Positions 1-7,192 of a stretch of 16,739 nt of DNA are shown piece after piece. The first letter of the stretch is position 1. Each line of letters begins with the position of its first letter. This DNA is from Lysobacteraceae bacterium. Lineage in GTDB: Bacteria; Pseudomonadota; Gammaproteobacteria; Xanthomonadales; Xanthomonadaceae. The translations under genes and the position numbers were made by a program. The notes beneath the pieces are model-generated. The model saw only the letters and a list, made by a program, of their open reading frames with translations, was not told where the DNA came from and did no database searches. The stretch is from positions 1-16,739 of the forward strand of contig JAIXTZ010000354.1 of the NCBI GenBank assembly GCA_027483745.1. The letters run 5' to 3'.

Positions 1-809
1 AACCGGCCGGTGATGTAGTCCTCGGTCTGCTGCTTCGAGGGCTTGGTGAAGATCTGCTGCGTGACGCCGTGCTCGACCAGCTCGCCCAAGTACATGAAGG
101 CGGTGAAGTCGGAGCAGCGCGCGGCCTGCTGCATGTTGTGGGTGACGATCAGGATCGTGAACTGCTGCTTCAGCTCGGCGATCAGCTGCTCGATCTTGCC
201 AGTGGCGATCGGGTCGAGGGCCGAGGTCGGTTCGTCGAACAGGATCACCTCGGGCTTCAGCGCGACGGCGCGGGCGATGCACAGGCGCTGCTGCTGGCCG
301 CCGGAGAGGCCCAGCGCGCTCTGCTTGAGCTTGTCCTTCACCTCGTCCCACAGGGCGCCCTGGCGCAGCGCCTGCTCGACGCGGTCGTCCATGTCGGACT
401 TGTTGAGCTTCTCGTAGTGGCCGATGCCGTAGGCCACGTTGTCGTAGATCGACATCGGGAACGGCACGGGCTTCTGGAACACCATGCCGATCTTGCTGCG
501 CAGGCGGTTGATCGGGTACTTCGGGTCCAGGAGGTTCTGGCCGTCGAGCAGGATCTCGCCCTCGGCGCGCTGGCCCGGGTAGATCGAATAGATCTTGTTG
601 TAGATGCGCAGCAGGGTGGACTTGCCGCAGCCCGACGGGCCGATCAGCGCGGTGACGCGCTTCTCGGGGACGGTGAGGTTGATGTCCTTCAGCGCGCGGA
701 AGTCGCCGTAGAAGAAGTTGAGGTTCTTCGCGACCAGCTTGGCCGGCGAAGCCGTGGCGGGCTCGCCGCCGGCGACGGCGGTCTGCAGGGCGATCGGGGC
801 GTTAGTCAT
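1..809 (-). CDS. pstB: Phosphate ABC transporter ATP-binding protein PstB (3' end cut by window edge)
   Basis: This is the cytoplasmic ATPase that powers high-affinity phosphate import through PstCA. The 269 visible codons carry all ABC landmarks: Walker [10 protein letters not shown] (57-65), Q-loop Q112, signature LSGGQQQR (168-175), Walker B VILFDEP (188-194) and the switch histidine H224. The family usually ends TGRFG and the window stops at TGR, so only about two codons and the stop are missing. The first 20 or so residues (Ala/Pro-rich) extend beyond the usual PstB N-terminus. The ATG at 807-809 overlaps the end of pstA by 8 bases, which suggests translational coupling; the Shine-Dalgarno is weak (AAGAAG). 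phoU is commonly the next gene in such operons but would lie outside the window. Identity is very secure. Confidence 0.97.
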   Translation of the reverse strand, partial: MTNAPIALQTAVAGGEPATASPAKLVAKNLNFFYGDFRALKDINLTVPEKRVTALIGPSGCGKSTLLRIYNKIYSIYPGQRAEGEILLDGQNLLDPKYPINRLRSKIGMVFQKPVPFPMSIYDNVAYGIGHYEKLNKSDMDDRVEQALRQGALWDEVKDKLKQSALGLSGGQQQRLCIARAVALKPEVILFDEPTSALDPIATGKIEQLIAELKQQFTILIVTHNMQQAARCSDFTAFMYLGELVEHGVTQQIFTKPSKQQTEDYITGR

Positions 810-1758
810 GGGCGATCTTCTTGCGCAGCAGGAGGGTGCGGGCCGTGATGCTGACCAGCAGGACGAAGCAGGTGATGAGGAAAGCGCCGGCCCAGGCCAG
901 CAGCTGCCAGTTCTCGAACGGGCTCATTGCGAACTGGTAGACCGTGACCGGCAGGTTGGCCATCGGCTCGCCGAGGTCGAGGTTCCAGAAGCTGTTGTTG
1001 AAGGCGGTGAACAGCAGCGGGGCGGTTTCGCCGGAGATGCGGGCGAGGCCGAGCATCACGCCGGTGAGGATGCCGGACATGGCAGCGCGGTAGAGCACGT
1101 GCACGGTGACCTTCCACTGCGGGATGCCGAGCGACAGCGCGGCCTCGCGCATCTGGGCGGGAACGAGGCGCAGCATCTCGTCGGTGGTGCGCACGACCAC
1201 CGGCAGCACGATGAAGCCCAGTGCCACGGCGCCGGCGATGGCCGAGAAGCCCGAGACGCCGATCAGCCAGTCGGCGAGTCCCGCCAGCCAGCCCTGCTGC
1301 CCGGCCTCGGTGGACTGGATCGCCGTCGCCACCTGGCGCGGCGTGCCGATCAGCACCATGTAGACGAACAGGCCGAGAACGATCGAAGGCGCCGACAGCA
1401 GGATGTCGTTGACGAAACGGATGACGCCACCGATCTTGCGGAAGTTGGCGTACTCCGCAAGGTAGGTGCCCGCGGCGATGCCGACCGGTGCCGCCATCAG
1501 CACCGCGAGCGTGCACATCACGATGCTGCCGACGATGGCGTTGAGCAGGCCGCCCACGCCGACCTCGGCGCCCGGGGGCGGGGTCATCTCGGTGAACATC
1601 GCGAGGCTGAGCCCGTTGATGCCCTTCGAGAGCGTGGTGAACAGGATCCAGACGAGGAAGAACAGGCCGACGAGGGCCGCGGTGCCCGACAGCAGGAGGG
1701 CAAGCGCATTGACGAGCCGGCGACGCTGGAACAGGCGCTCGGAGACGGCGGTATCCAT
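802..1758 (-). CDS. pstA: Phosphate ABC transporter permease PstA
   Basis: This is the second inner-membrane permease of the Pst importer, pairing with PstC and PstB. The 318 residues hold about six hydrophobic segments (near 16-42, 70-100, 118-138, 170-190, 228-250 and 285-308). The EAA-type ATPase-coupling loop is visible as [14 protein letters not shown] (204-217), followed by the family-typical [15 protein letters not shown] (238-252). A stretch at about 141-170 appears longer than in the E. coli protein (296 residues). Two starts are possible: GTG at 1761, giving a 4-base GTGA overlap with pstC, or ATG at 1758, giving a TGATG overlap. I chose the ATG because it is the stronger codon; the GGGGGG before it would serve either. 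Confidence 0.96.
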   Translation of the reverse strand: MDTAVSERLFQRRRLVNALALLLSGTAALVGLFFLVWILFTTLSKGINGLSLAMFTEMTPPPGAEVGVGGLLNAIVGSIVMCTLAVLMAAPVGIAAGTYLAEYANFRKIGGVIRFVNDILLSAPSIVLGLFVYMVLIGTPRQVATAIQSTEAGQQGWLAGLADWLIGVSGFSAIAGAVALGFIVLPVVVRTTDEMLRLVPAQMREAALSLGIPQWKVTVHVLYRAAMSGILTGVMLGLARISGETAPLLFTAFNNSFWNLDLGEPMANLPVTVYQFAMSPFENWQLLAWAGAFLITCFVLLVSITARTLLLRKKIAHD

Positions 1759-2717
1759 CACTTGCCCCCCCGGCGCTGCAGGCTCATCAGCATCAACTTG
1801 GCGATGCTGAGCACGATGAAGGTCACGATGAAGAGCACGAAGCCCAAGGCCAGCAGCGAGCTGCGGTGCAGGTCAGCGAAGGCTTCGCCGAACTCGTTGG
1901 CGATGGTCGCGGCGATCGAGCTGGAGGGTTCGAGCAGGTTGGCGAGGCGGTTGGCGTTGCCGAGCACGAAGGTGACGGCCATGGTCTCGCCCAGCGCGCG
2001 GCCGAGGCCGAGGAAGATCCCGCCGATCACGGCCGAGCGGGTGTACGGCAGCACGATGTCCCAGACCACTTCGAAGGTCGTCGAGCCGAGCGCGTAGGCC
2101 GACTCCTTCAGACGCGTCGGTACCGTGAGGAACACCTCACGCATCACCGAGGCGATGAAGGGGATGATCATGATCGACAGCACGAGGCCGGCGGTGAGCA
2201 TGCCGATGCCAATCGGCGGGCCGTCGAACCAGGCCCCGATGAGCGGGAGCTGGCTGCCATACTCGCTCAGGGACGGGTAGACGTACTCAGCGAGGAAGGG
2301 CACCAGCACGAACAGGCCCCACATGCCGTAGATGATCGACGGGATGCCGGCCAGCAGCTCGATGGCGGTGGCCACGGGGCCGCGCAGCCACGCCGGGGCG
2401 ACCTCGGTGAGGAACAGCGCGATGCCGAAGCTGATCGGCACGGCGATCAACAGGGCGATGCCGGCCGTGATCAGGGTGCCGACGATCGGCGCGAGGCCGC
2501 CGAAGACGAGGTTGCCCGGATCCCAGTTGTCGGAGCTGAGGAAGCTCCAGCCGAAGGTGCCGATGGCCTCACGGCCGCCCCAAGCCATCGTGAGGGCGGC
2601 GCCGATCAAGCTGATCAGCACGAAGAAGCCGGCGGCCGCGACGGTCCATCGGAACAGGCGGTCGGCGCGCGCGTCACCGCGGGCCAGGTGGTCGAGTTGG
2701 GACGTGGCGGACGCCAT
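1758..2717 (-). CDS. pstC: Phosphate ABC transporter permease PstC
   Basis: This is the first membrane permease of the Pst importer. Its 319 residues equal the E. coli PstC length. Hydrophobic segments lie near 25-45, 75-105, 120-142, 170-193, 228-250 and 288-311. The EAA loop is KESAYALGSTTFEVVWDIVLP in outline (204-224), and LGRALGETMAVTFVLGN (238-254) is a family-typical stretch. The gene stands 108 bases after the second pstS with a GC-rich hairpin between, so it probably shares the pst transcript at a lower level. The ATG at 2715-2717 has only a poor Shine-Dalgarno, consistent with permeases being made in smaller amounts than the binding protein. Confidence 0.96.
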   Translation of the reverse strand: MASATSQLDHLARGDARADRLFRWTVAAAGFFVLISLIGAALTMAWGGREAIGTFGWSFLSSDNWDPGNLVFGGLAPIVGTLITAGIALLIAVPISFGIALFLTEVAPAWLRGPVATAIELLAGIPSIIYGMWGLFVLVPFLAEYVYPSLSEYGSQLPLIGAWFDGPPIGIGMLTAGLVLSIMIIPFIASVMREVFLTVPTRLKESAYALGSTTFEVVWDIVLPYTRSAVIGGIFLGLGRALGETMAVTFVLGNANRLANLLEPSSSIAATIANEFGEAFADLHRSSLLALGFVLFIVTFIVLSIAKLMLMSLQRRGGK

Positions 2718-2747
2718 CAGGGTTCGTACCGGAGAGTTCAGATCAGG

Positions 2748-2773
2748 ACGCCCGCGTCAGGCGACGCGGGCGT
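2748..2773 (-). other. GC-rich hairpin between second pstS and pstC
   Basis: An 11-bp perfect inverted repeat (ACGCCCGCGTC at 2748-2758, pairing with 2763-2773) has a 4-base loop. It lies 30 bases before the pstC start. Neither strand has a run of T after it, so it is more likely an attenuator or mRNA-stabilising/processing stem than a full intrinsic terminator. That role is inference. Confidence 0.55.
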
Positions 2774-2825
2774 TGGATCACGCCCGACGCGGGGCGGACG
2801 GTGGGACCGGAATTGTACCCGGCCT

Positions 2826-3905
2826 TCAGAACGTGAAGTTCTGGGCCCAGTAGCCCTCAACCTGGCGGACAAGCGCATCCGGCAGCGGGACGTAGCCCAG
2901 CTCCTCGGCGCGGGCGTCGCCGTTGGCGTAGCCCCACTGGAAGAACGCGAGCGCGGCGCGCGCCTTGGCCGGGTTCGACGGGGCCTTGCTGACCAGGATG
3001 AAGTTGGTGGCGGCGATCGGCCACGCGTCCGCGCCGGGCGCGTTGGTGATCACCAGATGGAAGTCCTGCGCATTGGCCCAGTCGGCGCTGGCCGCCGCCG
3101 CCTGGAAGCTGGCGATGCTCGGAGCCACCCAGTTGCCGGCGGCATTCTGCAGGCTGACCGTCGTCAGGTTGTTCTGCAGCGCGTAGCTGAGCTCGACGTA
3201 GCCGATCGCGCCGCTGAGCTGCTTCGTGTAGGCCGCCACGCCCTCGTTGCCTTTGCCACCCACGCCCGTCGGCCACTTCACCGACGTCGCCGCCTGGCCC
3301 ACGCCCTCGACCCACGCCGGGCTGACCTGACCGAGGTAGTTGACGAAGTTGAACGTGGTGCCCGAGCCGTCCGAGCGGTAGACGACTTTGATATCGGCCT
3401 CCGGCAGCGTCGTGCCCGGATTGATCTCGACGATGGCCGGATCGTTCCACTTCGTGACCTTGCCGAGGTAGATGTCGGCGAGCAGGGGGCCGGTGAGGCG
3501 CAGCTGGTTCGCCGGGAGACCTTCAATATTGACCACGGGGACCACGCCGCCGACCACCGACGGGAACTGGCCGAGGTTGGCCGCCGCGAGCTCCTCGGGC
3601 TTGAGCGGGGCGTCGGTCGAGCCGAAGTCCACCGTGCCGGCTTTCGCTTGGGCGATGCCGCCGCCCGAGCCGATCGACTGGTAGTTGATGCGGTTGCCCG
3701 AGCCGGTCGCGTATTCGCTCGACCACTTGGACAGCAGGGGGAACACGAAGGACGCACCGGCGCCGGTGACGTCGATGCTGGCCGGTGCCGCCGGGGCCGC
3801 AGCCGCCTCGCCGGTCGCCGCAGGCGCGTCCGAGGAGCCGCCGCAGGCGGCGAGCAGGCTCGCGGCGCCAAGGGCCAAGGTGGTGCGAATCAGGGTCGAG
3901 GTCAT
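2826..3905 (-). CDS. pstS: Phosphate-binding lipoprotein PstS (second tandem copy)
   Basis: This phosphate-capture protein of the Pst system has 359 residues. Residues 1-21 form a lipoprotein signal ending in the lipobox LAAC, with C21 as the lipidation site, so it should be membrane-anchored. A low-complexity Ala/Pro linker (22-43) leads to the binding domain. Phosphate-contacting stretches are recognisable: TGAGASF (47-53), SIGSGGG (77-83), DFGSTDAP (93-100) and YRSDGSGTT (176-184). The ATG at 3903-3905 has GGAG seven bases upstream. It is clearly paralogous to the preceding gene along its whole length but has its own signal and linker. Open reading continues far upstream in this frame only because GC-rich DNA lacks stops. 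In some xanthomonads one such tandem copy is called phoX. Confidence 0.95.
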   Translation of the reverse strand: MTSTLIRTTLALGAASLLAACGGSSDAPAATGEAAAAPAAPASIDVTGAGASFVFPLLSKWSSEYATGSGNRINYQSIGSGGGIAQAKAGTVDFGSTDAPLKPEELAAANLGQFPSVVGGVVPVVNIEGLPANQLRLTGPLLADIYLGKVTKWNDPAIVEINPGTTLPEADIKVVYRSDGSGTTFNFVNYLGQVSPAWVEGVGQAATSVKWPTGVGGKGNEGVAAYTKQLSGAIGYVELSYALQNNLTTVSLQNAAGNWVAPSIASFQAAAASADWANAQDFHLVITNAPGADAWPIAATNFILVSKAPSNPAKARAALAFFQWGYANGDARAEELGYVPLPDALVRQVEGYWAQNFTF

Positions 3906-3947
3906 GGCGAGGCTCCGTCGGGTCGTGTTCAGGGGCTCATGATGCCG

Positions 3948-3973
3948 CAGGCGCCGGGGGAGGCCGGCGCCTG
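3948..3973 (-). other. GC-rich hairpin between the two pstS genes
   Basis: A 10-bp perfect inverted repeat (CAGGCGCCGG at 3948-3957, pairing with 3964-3973) has a 6-base loop. It begins about 27 bases after the first pstS stop and lacks a T-run. It could stabilise the 3' end of the upstream pstS mRNA or attenuate readthrough; this is inferred from position and structure. Confidence 0.5.
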
Positions 3974-4000
3974 GGCAATCGGATCGTGGAGGGTGGTGGC

Positions 4001-5020
4001 TCAGCGCTTCAGCTTGGTCGCCCAGTAGGCCTTGACGCGCTCCACGAGCGGGTCGGGCAGGGGAACGTAGCCCAAGGCTTCGGCCGAGGCGTCGCCGTTG
4101 GCGTAGGCCCACTCGAAGTAATCCAGCGTGGCGGTGGCGTTGGCCGGGTTGCGCGGGCTCGTCGGGACGAGGATGAAGTTCGTGGCGGCGATCGGCCAGC
4201 TGGTCTCGCCCGGGGCGTTGGTGATCACCAGATTGAAGTCCTCGGCCGTGGCCCAGTTGGCACTGGCGGCGGCGGCGCGGAAGCTGGCGATACTCGGCTG
4301 CACCCATGTGCCGGCGGCGTTCTGCATGGCGGCATAGGTGAGGTTGTTGGTGGTGGCGTAGCTCAGCTCGACGTAGCCGATCGAGCCCTGCAGCTGCTTC
4401 ACATAGGCCGAAACGCCCTCGTTGCCGCGGCCGCCAAAGCCGGTCGGCCAGCGCACCGCCGTGCCGAAGCCCACGCGCTGCTTCCACTCCGGGCTGATCT
4501 GCGACAGGTAGTGCACGAAGTTGTAGGTCGTGCCCGAGCCGTCGGAGCGGTAGACCACGCGGATGTTGCTGTCCGGCAGGGTCACGCCCGGGTTCAGGGC
4601 GGTGATCTTGGCGTCGCTCCACTTGGTGATCTTGCCAAGGTAGATCTCGGCGATGACCGGGCCGGTCAGGCGCAGCTGGCCCGAGGCGACGCCACGCAAG
4701 TTCACGACCGGCACCACGCCGCCGATCACCGAGGGGAACTGGGCGAGGTTGCTCTGGGCGAGGTCCGCGGGGCTCAGCGGTGCGTCCGTGGAACCGAAGT
4801 CGACGGTGCCGGCCTTGGCCTGGGCGATGCCGCCCCCCGAGCCGATCGACTGGTAGTTGACGCGGCCCTGTCCGGCGGCGGCGTACTCGCTCGACCACTT
4901 CGACATGACCGGGAACACGAACGAGGCGCCGGCGCCGGTGATGTTCTGGGCCTGGGCAGCGAAGGCCGCGGCGGCGATCAGGCCGGCGGCGGCCAGTCGG
5001 GAAAACGTCTTCAGGTTCAC
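4001..5020 (-). CDS. pstS: Periplasmic phosphate-binding protein PstS (first tandem copy)
   Basis: This is the soluble periplasmic phosphate-binding component, 339 residues long. Residues 1-25 are a Sec signal with likely cleavage after AQA or AQ; there is no lipobox cysteine, unlike the second copy. Binding-site stretches are GAGASF (29-34), SIGSGGG (58-64), DFGSTDAP (74-81) and YRSDGSGTT (157-165). The open frame extends to 5095, but the GTG at 5018-5020 is the credible start: it has GGAG six bases upstream and begins directly with the signal peptide, while the longer version would run through the Pho box and promoter. It is the first gene after that Pho box, so it should be the most strongly phosphate-repressed member of the operon. 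Confidence 0.95.
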   Translation of the reverse strand: MNLKTFSRLAAAGLIAAAAFAAQAQNITGAGASFVFPVMSKWSSEYAAAGQGRVNYQSIGSGGGIAQAKAGTVDFGSTDAPLSPADLAQSNLAQFPSVIGGVVPVVNLRGVASGQLRLTGPVIAEIYLGKITKWSDAKITALNPGVTLPDSNIRVVYRSDGSGTTYNFVHYLSQISPEWKQRVGFGTAVRWPTGFGGRGNEGVSAYVKQLQGSIGYVELSYATTNNLTYAAMQNAAGTWVQPSIASFRAAAASANWATAEDFNLVITNAPGETSWPIAATNFILVPTSPRNPANATATLDYFEWAYANGDASAEALGYVPLPDPLVERVKAYWATKLKR

Positions 5021-5026
5021 TGGATT

Positions 5027-5030
5027 CTCC
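5027..5030 (-). promoter_or_regulatory. Shine-Dalgarno GGAG deciding the GTG start of the first pstS
   Basis: GGAG on the minus strand sits six bases before the GTG at 5018-5020. It supports this start over the longer open frame. Confidence 0.7.
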
Positions 5031-5061
5031 AAGGGCCGGGGCCTTGCGACCGCCGGCCGGC

Positions 5062-5094
5062 AGTATGTGTCAGCTCTGTGACAGTCCGATGACA
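5062..5094 (-). promoter_or_regulatory. Pho box and -10 of the pstS-pstS-pstCAB operon
   Basis: Reading the minus strand, TGTCAT (5089-5094), TGTCAC (5078-5083) and TGACAC (5067-5072) lie at exact 11-bp intervals, the arrangement of PhoB-binding direct repeats. Ten bases after the second half-site comes CATACT (5062-5067), a fair -10 element, with no good -35. This is the expected layout of a PhoB-activated promoter, where the Pho box replaces the -35. The 5' leader to the pstS GTG would be roughly 35-40 bases. The third half-site overlaps the -10. Confidence 0.85.
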
Positions 5095-5095
5095 T

Positions 5096-5117
5096 GCCGC
5101 CGGGGTGTCCCGGCGGC
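5096..5117 (-). terminator. Hairpin downstream of oprP, probable terminator
   Basis: A 9-bp perfect stem (GCCGCCGGG at 5096-5104, pairing with 5109-5117) has a 4-base loop. It starts 14 bases after the oprP stop and directly abuts the Pho box. There is no T-run, so termination efficiency is uncertain, but its position fits separation of oprP from the independently promoted pst operon. Confidence 0.45.
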
Positions 5118-5131
5118 CCGCGGTCCTAGGG

Positions 5132-6352
5132 TCAGATGGCGATCTGGCCGCGCAGTTCGACGATGTTCGGGTTGTTGTTGATCAGCACGCCCGACTGCAC
5201 GCGGCTGCTGTCCAGCATCACGTAGTTCATCGACAGGCGGAAATTCGAACGGATGTACCAGTTCACGCCCACCGTCCACGAGTCCTGTTGGCCGCCGAGC
5301 AGGGCGCCATCGTTGGCGTCCAACTTGTCGTAGCGGGCGGCAAGCTGCCAGAGGCCCTTGATCGGGTCGTTGGGAACCGCCGTGGTGTAGATGCCGCCGC
5401 GGTAGCCGAACTTGTCATCGCTCAGGGTGTACAGGCCCGACACGTACCAGCCGTCGCTCTCGTAGTCCGGGCGGCCGTTGGTGCGGCTGACCGTCTGCTG
5501 CATGTACTCGCCCATGATCTTGAACGGGCCGTTGAAGTACATCGCTTCGAGGCCGGCGATCTGGACGCGGTCGGCGTCGGCCAGCGCCACCGAGATCGTG
5601 TTCAGGTTGCCGAGCGTCGCGTTGTTGTTCAGCGCGATGTCCGCCTGCGGCCGGATGCCGAGGCTGTAGCGGTCCTGCACCGTGTCGTGGTCGACGAACG
5701 AGGCGCCGAAGTGCAGCACTTCGCCCGCGTCCAGCTCGACGATCGGGGCCCAGGTGAAGCGGGCACCGTAGCCGTTGCCGACGCGCTGGTTGACGTTGAT
5801 CTCGCGGGTGAACCAGGTGCCCGTGGCGGTGATGCTCGGGGTCGCGTATTGGATCTCGGCGCCAACGCGGCGGGCCACGCCGAAGGCGTTGGTGATCATC
5901 GCTTTCGAGATGAATTCGTTGTTGCGGGTCGAGGTCAGCTCCTCGAGCGAGTTCGGCTGCTTGAACTGGCCGACGCGGTACGTCCAGTCGGCATTGACGC
6001 GGCCGCGGTAGTTCACGTCCAGCCAGCGACCGTTGCGGCCGGTGCCGCGCTGGCCCACGAGGTCGTAGCCGATCTGCCACTCGCCGCCGTTGGCCATGCG
6101 GCCGCGGAAGATCATTTCGCCACGGCGCACCTGGCCGTTGTTGGTCAGGGTGTTGGCATTGATCTGGGCGGCGGTCAGGGCCAGGCCGTCGGCGCGGCTG
6201 ATGTCCTGGTCGTAGTGGTAGCTGTCGAAGTGGATCAGGGCGTCAAAGTAGATCTCGGTGTTGCCGATCACGTCGATCGGCACCTCGGCCAGGGCCGGGG
6301 TGGCGAGGGCGGCGGCGAGGGAGGCGGCGAGCAGGGAGCGGGCGAGGCGCAT
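5132..6352 (-). CDS. oprP: Phosphate-selective outer-membrane porin, OprP/OprO family
   Basis: This is a predicted trimeric beta-barrel porin (Porin_O_P family) that admits phosphate or polyphosphate to the periplasm for capture by the PstS proteins. The 406-residue chain starts with a clean Sec signal (1-22, ending ATPALA) followed by alternating amphipathic strands. GEWQIGYDLVG, YRVGQFKQPNSLEELTS and RVGAEIQYATP are stretches typical of the family. The last residue is Ile rather than the usual Phe of outer-membrane proteins. A GTG 12 bases upstream would add four residues before the signal; the ATG at 6350-6352 is preferred because the signal starts there, although no strong Shine-Dalgarno is seen. 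It lies upstream of the pst genes behind its own Pho-like array. Whether it prefers phosphate or polyphosphate cannot be read from the sequence. Confidence 0.92.
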   Translation of the reverse strand: MRLARSLLAASLAAALATPALAEVPIDVIGNTEIYFDALIHFDSYHYDQDISRADGLALTAAQINANTLTNNGQVRRGEMIFRGRMANGGEWQIGYDLVGQRGTGRNGRWLDVNYRGRVNADWTYRVGQFKQPNSLEELTSTRNNEFISKAMITNAFGVARRVGAEIQYATPSITATGTWFTREINVNQRVGNGYGARFTWAPIVELDAGEVLHFGASFVDHDTVQDRYSLGIRPQADIALNNNATLGNLNTISVALADADRVQIAGLEAMYFNGPFKIMGEYMQQTVSRTNGRPDYESDGWYVSGLYTLSDDKFGYRGGIYTTAVPNDPIKGLWQLAARYDKLDANDGALLGGQQDSWTVGVNWYIRSNFRLSMNYVMLDSSRVQSGVLINNNPNIVELRGQIAI

Positions 6353-6398
6353 GGCGACGGACACCGTTAGGAAGGTGTGCAGAGCCTATGGCCCCTAC

Positions 6399-6444
6399 GT
6401 TACAGCCAGGTTTCAACCGACATGGAATCGACATCCCGTCGTCA
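6399..6444 (-). promoter_or_regulatory. Pho-box-like array and possible -10 upstream of oprP
   Basis: On the minus strand TGACGA (6439-6444), TGTCGA (6428-6433) and TGTCGG (6417-6422) occur at exact 11-bp spacing, resembling a degenerate Pho box with G in place of the last conserved A. A possible -10, TGTAAC (6399-6404), follows about one helical turn later. The match is weaker than the pstS box, but spacing and gene context support it. Confidence 0.5.
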
Positions 6445-6497
6445 TCCCGCCGTCGTCAAGCCCAGGGGCGTCTGGAGCGCCCGCCGCGCTGGTGGGA

Positions 6498-6515
6498 CTG
6501 TCATCGGTTTTTCAT
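6498..6515 (+). promoter_or_regulatory. Pho-box-like element facing the plus-strand signalling genes
   Basis: CTGTCAT (6498-6504) and TTTTCAT (6509-6515) form an 11-bp direct repeat on the plus strand. The first matches the PhoB half-site fully and the second at five of seven positions. Further TCAT-containing units (AATTCAT at 6531, ACGTCAT at 6553) fall in the same 11-bp register. It lies about 90 bases before the next plus-strand start. Function is inferred. Confidence 0.4.
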
Positions 6516-6603
6516 GGATCGGACGGCCTGAATTCATGGTCGGCGGACGGCCACGTCATCGCTTGGGCGTTGGAATGGCGTCACCCAACCCACGAGGATC
6601 GCC

Positions 6604-7155
6604 ATGCGCCGCACCCTTCTCGCCCTTGCCACCGCCTTCGCTGCGGCGTCCGCATCCGCCACGCCTTCCGTTTACAGCGCCAACATCACGGAGGCCGAGG
6701 TGCTCGCCGCCCAGACCGGCTGGTGCAGCGCCCTCGTGGCCATCAGTACGGAAGGGGAAACCCGTGGCCAGGCGGCCGCCAAGGCCTTGGCCGGCCAGGT
6801 GCTGGACGCCGCCTACGGCTACAACCTGGGCCCGGTACTGTTCAAGCCGACCCTGACGGAGGCGCCGCAGACCTTCCGCACCACCCGCGCCGGCGCGCTG
6901 GCCTACTTCGTCGGCGGCGACCCGGCCTTTCCGAAGGACACCGGCTTCGCGCTCAAGGGCTGGACCGCCTGCAAGGCCGACAATGCCGCCATCCACATCA
7001 ACGGCGACGTCGCGACGACGATGGGCAACGTCATGATCACCGGCAAGGACGGCAACGTCACCACCGTGGACAAGACGTGGACCTTCAAGAAGACCGACGA
7101 CGGCAAGCTGCGCATCGTGCTGCACCACAGCTCCCTGCCGTACCGCGCGGAGTGA
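6604..7155 (+). CDS. Secreted SnoaL/NTF2-like protein of unknown function
   Basis: This 183-residue protein has a Sec signal (1-19, ending ASASA) and is probably periplasmic. The mature part resembles small SnoaL/NTF2-like (DUF4440, CaMKII-association-like) exported proteins, some of which are labelled phosphoribosyl-AMP cyclohydrolase in databases without support. That resemblance rests on the pattern AEVLAAQTGW (31-40), GPVLFKPT (76-83), the sheet-like C-terminal half and the ending LRIVLHHSSLPY (169-180). I recognise no catalytic motif. Two cysteines in the mature region (C41, C123) could form a disulfide. The ATG has GAGG about six bases upstream. It is the first gene of a run with a kinase, a regulator and an EAL protein; the kinase start follows after 37 bases, so it could be a periplasmic partner of that sensor, which is inference. 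Confidence 0.8.
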   Translation: MRRTLLALATAFAAASASATPSVYSANITEAEVLAAQTGWCSALVAISTEGETRGQAAAKALAGQVLDAAYGYNLGPVLFKPTLTEAPQTFRTTRAGALAYFVGGDPAFPKDTGFALKGWTACKADNAAIHINGDVATTMGNVMITGKDGNVTTVDKTWTFKKTDDGKLRIVLHHSSLPYRAE

Positions 7156-7192
7156 TGCGAGCGCCGGCCCCGCCAGCTCCGGGGACGTCGCC

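Noticed and set aside
2812..2817. TACAAT on the minus strand as a -10 of an internal pstC promoter
   Set aside because: The hexamer is good, but no acceptable -35 lies at 16-18 bases and no Pho box accompanies it.
1866..4028. Long plus-strand open frames (for example 720 codons) opposite the pst genes
   Set aside because: They are antisense shadows with biased composition (His, Asp, Arg, Gly) and no domain; the minus-strand pst proteins explain the DNA.
2826..4898. A 690-codon minus-strand open frame covering both pstS genes
   Set aside because: Only the last 359 codons encode PstS; the upstream part is an out-of-frame, Arg/Pro/Gly-rich reading of the first pstS, stop-free because of high GC. 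It is not a fusion protein.
6350..6364. GTG at 6362-6364 as the oprP start
   Set aside because: It lacks a Shine-Dalgarno and would place four extra residues before a signal peptide that begins cleanly at the ATG.
5105..6370. A 421-codon plus-strand open frame opposite oprP
   Set aside because: It is a Val/Ala/Asp/Arg-rich mirror of the porin gene, without a credible ribosome-binding site or domain.
6511..6550. Imperfect 22-bp tandem repeat (TTCATGG...ACGGCC) as a mobile-element or attachment-site trace
   Set aside because: There are only two imperfect copies, with no integrase or flanking inverted repeats; the 22-bp step fits the 11-bp Pho-like register better.
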